Position numbers and translations under genes: made by a program. Below, piece by piece: positions 6,514-11,070 of a DNA stretch of 11,070 nt. The notes under the pieces were generated by a model. It searched no databases. It was not told the origin of the DNA and was given only the letters and a program-made list of their open reading frames with translations. Source of the DNA: an uncultured Haloferula sp. (GTDB lineage: Bacteria > Verrucomicrobiota > Verrucomicrobiae > Verrucomicrobiales > Akkermansiaceae); contig CAMPGU010000125.1 in assembly GCA_946885645.1 (NCBI GenBank), forward strand, positions 1-11,070. Reading direction: 5' to 3'. Positions within the stretch are counted from its first letter, which is position 1. Each line of letters starts with the position of its first letter.

Positions 6514-8691
6514 TCATCTCAAAAGAATCCGGAGCTCGTCCATTACGGGAGCAATTCGCTCCCTTAGCCACGCGGCGTGTTCCAGCTCGGTGCGCGGCGC
6601 GAAAAGATTGGTATCCTCTTTCAGGGCCTCGTAATCCATTTGCTTCGCCCAGTGCTTCTCCTGCTGGGTGAGCTGCGGCACTTGCAGCGCGATCCAAGCG
6701 AAGGCTATGCACGCCGGCAGCAGGCTCGCGCGGATCAGGACCGCCCGGTGAAGCACCCGCCCGGGCCCGGCTGCAAGATGGATCACCGCCAAGGCCGCGA
6801 GCCACAGCCAAGGTGCGGAGACGGAGGCAATAATCACGGTCCAAAAGCATGTTTCCTCCAGTGAATCATCCGGGATCCACCCGACACCGGCAATCGCGGC
6901 GGGAATCGACAAGAGGGCGAGCCCGCCCAGCCAGATCCCCGGATCCGGGCCTCGGATGCCCAGGCACACGAGAGCTCCCCGTTTTCCCAGCCTCCAGGCT
7001 GCGGCCTGGAGCGTGAGAAGAGCCACCGCAACCGGCAAGGCGCAAGCGGCCGCCAACCATGCGTAGAAGCGCTCGTCATCGAGACCGAACGCCCGTTTGT
7101 CCAACCAAGCATTTCCCATGAAAATGGAGAATGTCAGAAGGGGAAGCGCGGCACCTACCACGATGATCGAGACCCAATCCCCCGCTTTCAAAAGCCCGGT
7201 AAAGCGGTCGGGCACGAGTCCCAACCGCTTGCGCCCGACAAAACGTAATATGACCATGCCGACGATGACGATCAGGAAGAGGGTCGCCGCCACATGGATC
7301 ATGAGACGCCTGTAGAGGGCACGCTCTGCCAATCTGCCGCCCCGGACCTCTTCTTCCGTCACCGGCTCCGCACCCGGGAAGGCCGATCCCTTATATGCCT
7401 TGTAGGCCGCCGCGCTTGCGCGACGCTCATCGAGAGCATCCGGAACCCCGAACGAGGAGAACGGGGTGGATGACTTCAGTTTATCCGCGACGAATGTGAA
7501 TGACATGCTCTTCTCCTGCCGGCCGAGAAGCGACCAAGCCTCCGCCTGAGTCCTGCCATTGCTCCCAAGGGTGGTTTTCACCACGAGGACGGGTAAGAGG
7601 AGCGAAGTCCGCGCGCCGAGCAGGCGGGTGGCCAGCTTGAGTGATCGCTGTCCGGATTCCTCCACGATCCGGACATCCCCCCGCATCGCCGCCTCCCTGC
7701 AGACAACGGACGTTGCCTCATGGTATACCCGCATGCCCAACCAATCGCCCCAGGAGCCCTCCGGCCGGAGAAAGGTCCAGATCGAAGGGGAGAGATGCCC
7801 GGCAAAATCGTCCGGGGCGGGTGTCACTTCAAAGCGGATGCGGTTCAGGATCGCGCGATAGTCCTCCAGCTCGGGCATGGACAGGGCTTCGTCGATGAGA
7901 CGGAGACCCTCGATCAAGGCGACTCCGTCCAACACAACCATTGCGGGCTTCCCTCGCGTCGCGCGGCGGACGACCTGCCGACCCTCCGCCCGTGCCCTAA
8001 ACCTCTCCTCTCTGGAGATCCGGGGCACGGGCGCCTCCCCCACCGTCCCCTTCAGCTTGGCAACTCCGGCCACCAGGCGGAACCAGCCGTTCCGAGGGTC
8101 GAGCCGTTCGCCCGTTTCGACGAAATCCTCCGGCCAACGGGCGTTCGTCTCATAATAGGCGAGGGCGTATGCAAAGTAGTGCGCCGGGCTCTGCGGGTAT
8201 GCGTCCCAAACCTTTTTCCATCTGGCGACGGGATCGGGATTGGCATGATCGCCGAATAGAAGCAGGCGAGACCGCTCGGTCATCCCGGCGATTTCGCTCG
8301 GCTCCGGACCTTCGAGATCGTCCTTCCCGATGCGGGGGAGGTCGGGCACGCCCTCGCTGCAGCACATAGAACCCATGGCATCGGAGACGCGATTCGCGAG
8401 GTAGATCCGTTCGATGGAATGCAAGGCAGGAGTGCCCAAAACAGCGATCCACGCCGCAGGCAGGACGAGAAAGAAAATGGCCGCACGCCGAAGAAAGCGC
8501 TGGAAGCGGAAGCGATCCCCGGTCGCCCGCATGCGGCAGGTTGCGGGCTCAACCGCGTCTCCCTTTACCACAGGCGGCAGGGCAGCGGAGATCGCGAGGG
8601 CTTCCGCCAGACATTCCCGACCGGAGGCATCCTCGCCGAGCGGTTCCATGACCGCGTCCAGAAAAGTCCGACGTGTGGTATCCAGTTCCAT
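6514..8691 (-). CDS. Seven-helix membrane protein with large extracytoplasmic domain, unknown function
   Basis: This is a 725-aa protein I cannot assign. About 70 polar residues precede a first membrane helix (about 70-86), which is led by the basic FRFQRFLRR. A domain of roughly 375 residues follows, then six more helices at about 464-485, 506-524, 543-563, 585-603, 615-640 and 652-671. A charged helical tail ends the protein. Arg/Lys after the second helix (RFVGRKR) and before the first fit a cytoplasmic N-terminus and an extracytoplasmic central domain. That domain has a Cys-Cys pair at 110-111 and a TPR-like stretch near 160-210 (AHYFAYALAYYETNARWPEDF, GERLDPRNGW). No catalytic motif is evident. 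The chosen start is the ATG at 8691; an in-frame TTG at 8727 would add 12 residues. It converges on the isomerase gene (23 nt gap) and is divergent from the next gene. Confidence 0.8.
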   Translation of the reverse strand: MELDTTRRTFLDAVMEPLGEDASGRECLAEALAISAALPPVVKGDAVEPATCRMRATGDRFRFQRFLRRAAIFFLVLPAAWIAVLGTPALHSIERIYLANRVSDAMGSMCCSEGVPDLPRIGKDDLEGPEPSEIAGMTERSRLLLFGDHANPDPVARWKKVWDAYPQSPAHYFAYALAYYETNARWPEDFVETGERLDPRNGWFRLVAGVAKLKGTVGEAPVPRISREERFRARAEGRQVVRRATRGKPAMVVLDGVALIEGLRLIDEALSMPELEDYRAILNRIRFEVTPAPDDFAGHLSPSIWTFLRPEGSWGDWLGMRVYHEATSVVCREAAMRGDVRIVEESGQRSLKLATRLLGARTSLLLPVLVVKTTLGSNGRTQAEAWSLLGRQEKSMSFTFVADKLKSSTPFSSFGVPDALDERRASAAAYKAYKGSAFPGAEPVTEEEVRGGRLAERALYRRLMIHVAATLFLIVIVGMVILRFVGRKRLGLVPDRFTGLLKAGDWVSIIVVGAALPLLTFSIFMGNAWLDKRAFGLDDERFYAWLAAACALPVAVALLTLQAAAWRLGKRGALVCLGIRGPDPGIWLGGLALLSIPAAIAGVGWIPDDSLEETCFWTVIIASVSAPWLWLAALAVIHLAAGPGRVLHRAVLIRASLLPACIAFAWIALQVPQLTQQEKHWAKQMDYEALKEDTNLFAPRTELEHAAWLRERIAPVMDELRILLR

Positions 8692-8729
8692 TTCTACTAT
8701 CTGCGAAGAGGCGGCAGGGCCTAGCAAGG

Positions 8730-8763
8730 TCCTGCAGCCACTATCTCATGTAAAAGTGCAGGA
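8730..8763. promoter_or_regulatory. Inverted repeat in the divergent intergenic region
   Basis: TCCTGCA (8730-8736) and TGCAGGA (8757-8763) form a perfect 7-bp inverted repeat with a 20-nt spacer. It is centred in the 89-nt gap between two divergent membrane-protein genes. A shared operator is possible. No convincing -35/-10 pair is visible for either gene, so the role is a guess. Confidence 0.25.
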
Positions 8764-8780
8764 ATGAGCGAACGGCCTGC

Positions 8781-9377
8781 TTGTCAGAACCCGAACTTAT
8801 CCCTAATAAGACGACATGGATTCCCCCCTCAAGAGACAATCCCTATTCGACTCCCACCACGACGGATATCCCTCAGATCGAAGTCGTGCCTTACTTCCGG
8901 CGGGGAAATCTGTTATTCATTCGGGATGGTGCCGAACTACCCAAACGCTGCATACGGACTAACGAGGAGATCGACGGGACGGGCTGGCACAAACGCAAGC
9001 TGCTCACGTGGATTCCACAATGGGCATTCCTTTTCATCGTGGCGGGCTTCCTTCCTTTCGTGCTCTTGGCCGTTGTCTTGCAGAAAAAAGCAAAGATCAC
9101 CTACAGCTTGAGCAAACACGCCAGGAAAAGCCTGTTCCGGAAGCGATGCATTGGCTTGGGATTGATGGCTTTCGGCGTTCTTGGCGCATTCGCCGCGGCA
9201 AAGTTCATCGAGTCGGATGCGGGAATCTTCATCATACTCGGGTGCATCCTCATGGCATTCGTGGGTCTTATTATCAGCATTTCGGTCAATGCGCTGGTCG
9301 TCCGCGGCGCGAAGGACGGATGGTTTCACGTGAAGGGCTGCTCGGAAGAGTTCCTCGCGGGCCTGCCGGAAGCTTGA
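8781..9377 (+). CDS. Small membrane protein with NPY-type N-terminus, unknown function
   Basis: This is a 198-aa protein without a function I can name. The N-terminal ~35 residues are polar and disordered-looking, with NPYSTPTT at 20-27. Such Asn-Pro-Tyr/Phe openings are common in small membrane proteins of planctomycetes and verrucomicrobia. A soluble strand-rich segment (GNLLFIRDGAELPKRCIRTNEE, 42-63) follows. Then come three hydrophobic segments at about 81-100, 123-140 and 148-170, with a basic loop QKKAKITYSLSKHARK between the first two. The C-terminus WFHVKGCSEEFLAGLP resembles the tail of that family. The start is TTG at 8781; no ATG lies in frame before the helices and no strong ribosome-binding site is seen. 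It is divergent from the 725-aa membrane protein and convergent with the DUF2264 gene, 15 nt away. Confidence 0.72.
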   Translation: MSEPELIPNKTTWIPPSRDNPYSTPTTTDIPQIEVVPYFRRGNLLFIRDGAELPKRCIRTNEEIDGTGWHKRKLLTWIPQWAFLFIVAGFLPFVLLAVVLQKKAKITYSLSKHARKSLFRKRCIGLGLMAFGVLGAFAAAKFIESDAGIFIILGCILMAFVGLIISISVNALVVRGAKDGWFHVKGCSEEFLAGLPEA

Positions 9378-9392
9378 CCGGGGGGCCTCCGT

Positions 9393-10604
9393 TCATTCCT
9401 CCTCATGATAGGCGTGGTCGGCCTTCACGTCTTCACCCGACCAGATCTTCTTCTGCGTCCACGGGGCGGCGGGAGCAGTCCAAAAGGGATCATCGGCGGG
9501 TAGGCCGAGGTGCTGGAGACCGGTGAGGCAGAGATAGAGGCTACCGGTTGAGATATACCCTTCGCGGATGGAGGGTTGGTAGCCGACCGCGCCGACCTGG
9601 AGCCAGCCATCTTTGTCGAAAGTGCCGGAAGCTTCCAAGGTGCGGCGGATGACGGCGGTGAGGGCCCCGCGCACCGCGGCAGGCTCTGTTCCGGGCGGTA
9701 ATTCCCGCCGCCATGCCATCATGGAAAGGTGCTGGAAGGCTCCGAAGCGGTAGGCGCTCGAGCGACCGATGACGGGGTAGGTGCCTTCCGGGGAAATCAG
9801 CCGCTCCTGCACGGCGGCATGACGTTTCGCCCGGGCCGTGACACGCCCCCATGACTCCCCCAGCGGATCGTTCTTTTCCCGGCAAACGCTGAGGACGGCC
9901 AGCAAGGCGGGCTGGATGACGAAACTATTGTAGTAATCCCAGTGGAGTTGGGGGCCGTCGCCGTAGGTGCCATCGCCGAGATACCATTCCTCGTGTTTCT
10001 CCAGGGCTCGCCGGATCGGAGCCATCTCGCACTCGCCGGTGAGCTTCCAAAGCGCGGCTTCGACGAGAGCGGAGAAGAGCAGCCAGTTGCTCTCGTAGGG
10101 CTTGATCGAGCGGGTTTCCTTCAGGGCCGAAACGACGTGCGCTTTCTCCGCATCCTTCAAAGGGTCCCATAATTGGGCCGGAGCCTGGATAAGGGCCTGG
10201 GAAAGGAAGGCGGCATCGACCAAGGGCTGACCGCCTTCCGAGAAATTCATGCGATCCGGCGACGCAGGATCCGTGGCCATGACGAGCGCCTTCCGGGCGA
10301 GCCCGAGGTAGCGGGCGCGCAGCTTGCCCTCCGGCGTGGCGTCCGGACCGAGGGCAAGCCATGGGGCGATGCCGGCCATGGTGCGCCCGAAGGCTTCGAG
10401 GTGTACCCATTTCTCGCGGTCCTTCTCCCCCGGGCCCAGCGGGAGCTCCTGCTTCAGCTTCCCTGCCGCCAGATTTTCCAAAACGGGCCGCGCGATCCGA
10501 TCCAGGGCCTTGACCGTGAACTCGCGATCCTGACGGCCGGACTGTGCATGGAGGGTGCAGATGCCCAGTTGAAGAACCAGGAGGAGCGCCGCGGGGAATT
10601 GCAT
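9393..10604 (-). CDS. Secreted DUF2264 domain protein
   Basis: This is a 403-aa protein with a signal peptide (MQFPAALLLVLQLGICTLHAQS; cleavage probably after about residue 20), so it is exported. The mature protein matches the DUF2264 family. Recognisable stretches are WVHLEAFGRTMAGIAPWL (66-83), SNWLLFSALVEAALW (172-186), the hallmark DGTYGDGPQLHWDYYNSFVIQP (211-232) and PVIGRSSAYRFGAFQHLSM (277-295). DUF2264 proteins are predicted alpha/alpha-barrel enzymes often found with polysaccharide-degradation genes; acid-sugar or uronate-linked substrates have been suggested, but I cannot assign one here. No carbohydrate genes are adjacent. The start was chosen at the ATG giving the signal peptide; the open frame continues upstream to 10865 but overlaps thrC. 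It lies 59 nt downstream of thrC on the same strand, with no convincing terminator between them. Confidence 0.88.
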   Translation of the reverse strand: MQFPAALLLVLQLGICTLHAQSGRQDREFTVKALDRIARPVLENLAAGKLKQELPLGPGEKDREKWVHLEAFGRTMAGIAPWLALGPDATPEGKLRARYLGLARKALVMATDPASPDRMNFSEGGQPLVDAAFLSQALIQAPAQLWDPLKDAEKAHVVSALKETRSIKPYESNWLLFSALVEAALWKLTGECEMAPIRRALEKHEEWYLGDGTYGDGPQLHWDYYNSFVIQPALLAVLSVCREKNDPLGESWGRVTARAKRHAAVQERLISPEGTYPVIGRSSAYRFGAFQHLSMMAWRRELPPGTEPAAVRGALTAVIRRTLEASGTFDKDGWLQVGAVGYQPSIREGYISTGSLYLCLTGLQHLGLPADDPFWTAPAAPWTQKKIWSGEDVKADHAYHEEE

Positions 10605-10663
10605 GGGGCCCAGCCTAGCGGGCGGCGTGCCCTTGTCCCGCAAAAGGACGCGGCTCCCACGTA

Positions 10664-11070
10664 TCAGGGATTGAGCCACTCCTTGAAAGCCGCCTCGTCC
10701 GCTGGAAGCCGCGCCGCCATCTTTTCGCGGTTGGCAAGGATGGCAAGGCGCTCCGGGACCTCGACGGCCCCCTTGCCGATCTCCTGCTCCATGACATCCA
10801 GGAATTTCGAAGGGTGGGCGGTCTCCAGCGTGATGGTGGCATTGCCCGGATTCGCGGCCCGCCATTTGCGGGCGGCGAGCCAGCCGACGGCGCCGTGCGG
10901 ATCAATCTCGTAATCGTAGAGTGACTTCACCTCGCGGATGGCCGCGCGCGTCTGATCGTCGGTAAACGCCATGCCCTCGATCTTCCCGCGCATCTCTTCC
11001 CAGGAATTCCCGAAGAGCGCCTGCATGCGGGCGAAGTTCGAAGGAGCCCCGACATCCATCGCATTGGAAA
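10664..11070 (-). CDS. thrC: Threonine synthase, C-terminal part (cut by window edge)
   Basis: Only the last 134 or so residues of this gene are in the window; the 5' part lies beyond the right edge. Threonine synthase converts O-phospho-L-homoserine to L-threonine with pyridoxal phosphate, the last step of threonine biosynthesis. The visible residues read SNAMDVGAPSNFARM, then YDYEIDPHGAVGWLAARKW, and ITLETAHPSKFLDVMEQ. These are the conserved C-terminal blocks of the longer, E. coli/yeast-type enzyme. The reading frame continues to the last base without a stop. The ATG at 11059 is an internal Met, not the start, because conserved residues precede it. Confidence 0.93.
   Translation of the reverse strand, partial: SNAMDVGAPSNFARMQALFGNSWEEMRGKIEGMAFTDDQTRAAIREVKSLYDYEIDPHGAVGWLAARKWRAANPGNATITLETAHPSKFLDVMEQEIGKGAVEVPERLAILANREKMAARLPADEAAFKEWLNP

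Noticed and set aside
6495..6538. CGAGCTC/GAGCTCG arms as a terminator between convergent genes
   Set aside because: The loop is nearly 30 nt, the second arm lies inside the 725-aa protein gene, and no T-run follows. GAGCTC is itself palindromic.
9610..9625. Further TGTCGA sequences as ECF42 promoters (for example near 9615, 727 and 790)
   Set aside because: They lie inside coding sequence and have no CGTC or CGAC block at about 17 nt.
10624..10645. GC-rich hairpin between thrC and the DUF2264 gene
   Set aside because: Only a 5-bp GCGGG/CCCGC stem with a long, poorly paired loop and no T-run; not a convincing terminator.
10605..10865. In-frame extension of the DUF2264 protein
   Set aside because: It overlaps thrC, and the signal peptide begins at the ATG at 10604.

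Overview
The window is about 11 kb of GC-rich, gene-dense bacterial chromosome with no mobile element, CRISPR array, tRNA or rRNA that I can see. Housekeeping genes (holA, tadA, rpe, thrC) are mixed with lineage-specific membrane and secreted proteins. The overall style suggests Verrucomicrobiota (Verrucomicrobiaceae/Luteolibacter-like): weak or absent Shine-Dalgarno sequences, several GTG/TTG starts, a small membrane protein with an 'NPY'-type N-terminus, and a secreted DUF2264 protein. That placement is inference from style, not a database match.

Layout, left to right. Positions 52-1161 (minus) encode the DNA polymerase III delta subunit (holA), possibly followed by a weak hairpin. Divergent from it, 1334-2940 (plus) is a two-gene unit: a YCII/DGPF-family protein and an ECF42-type sigma factor with a DUF6596/TPR-like C-terminal extension, overlapping as TAATG. 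A sequence that looks like the ECF42 target promoter (TGTCGA, 17 nt, CGTC) lies just upstream, so the unit is probably autoregulated. Converging on it from the minus strand are a three-helix small membrane protein (3532-3894) and tadA (2954-3472).

Positions 3995-6490 (plus) form a probable operon: rpe (ribulose-phosphate 3-epimerase), a membrane-anchored helical protein with LTxxQ-like motifs, and a parvulin-type peptidyl-prolyl isomerase with no signal peptide. The last two are 4 nt apart and may cooperate in protein folding or quality control.

Positions 6514-8691 (minus) encode a 725-residue seven-helix membrane protein of unknown function, divergent from a 198-residue small membrane protein (8781-9377, plus). 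The right end carries, on the minus strand, a secreted DUF2264 protein (9393-10604) and the C-terminal part of threonine synthase (thrC, from 10664 past the window edge).

The most specific new observation is the predicted ECF42 autoregulatory promoter, which also contains a perfect 8-bp inverted repeat. The most open functional questions are the LTxxQ/parvulin pair and the seven-helix protein. I found no convincing large undescribed multi-gene system.
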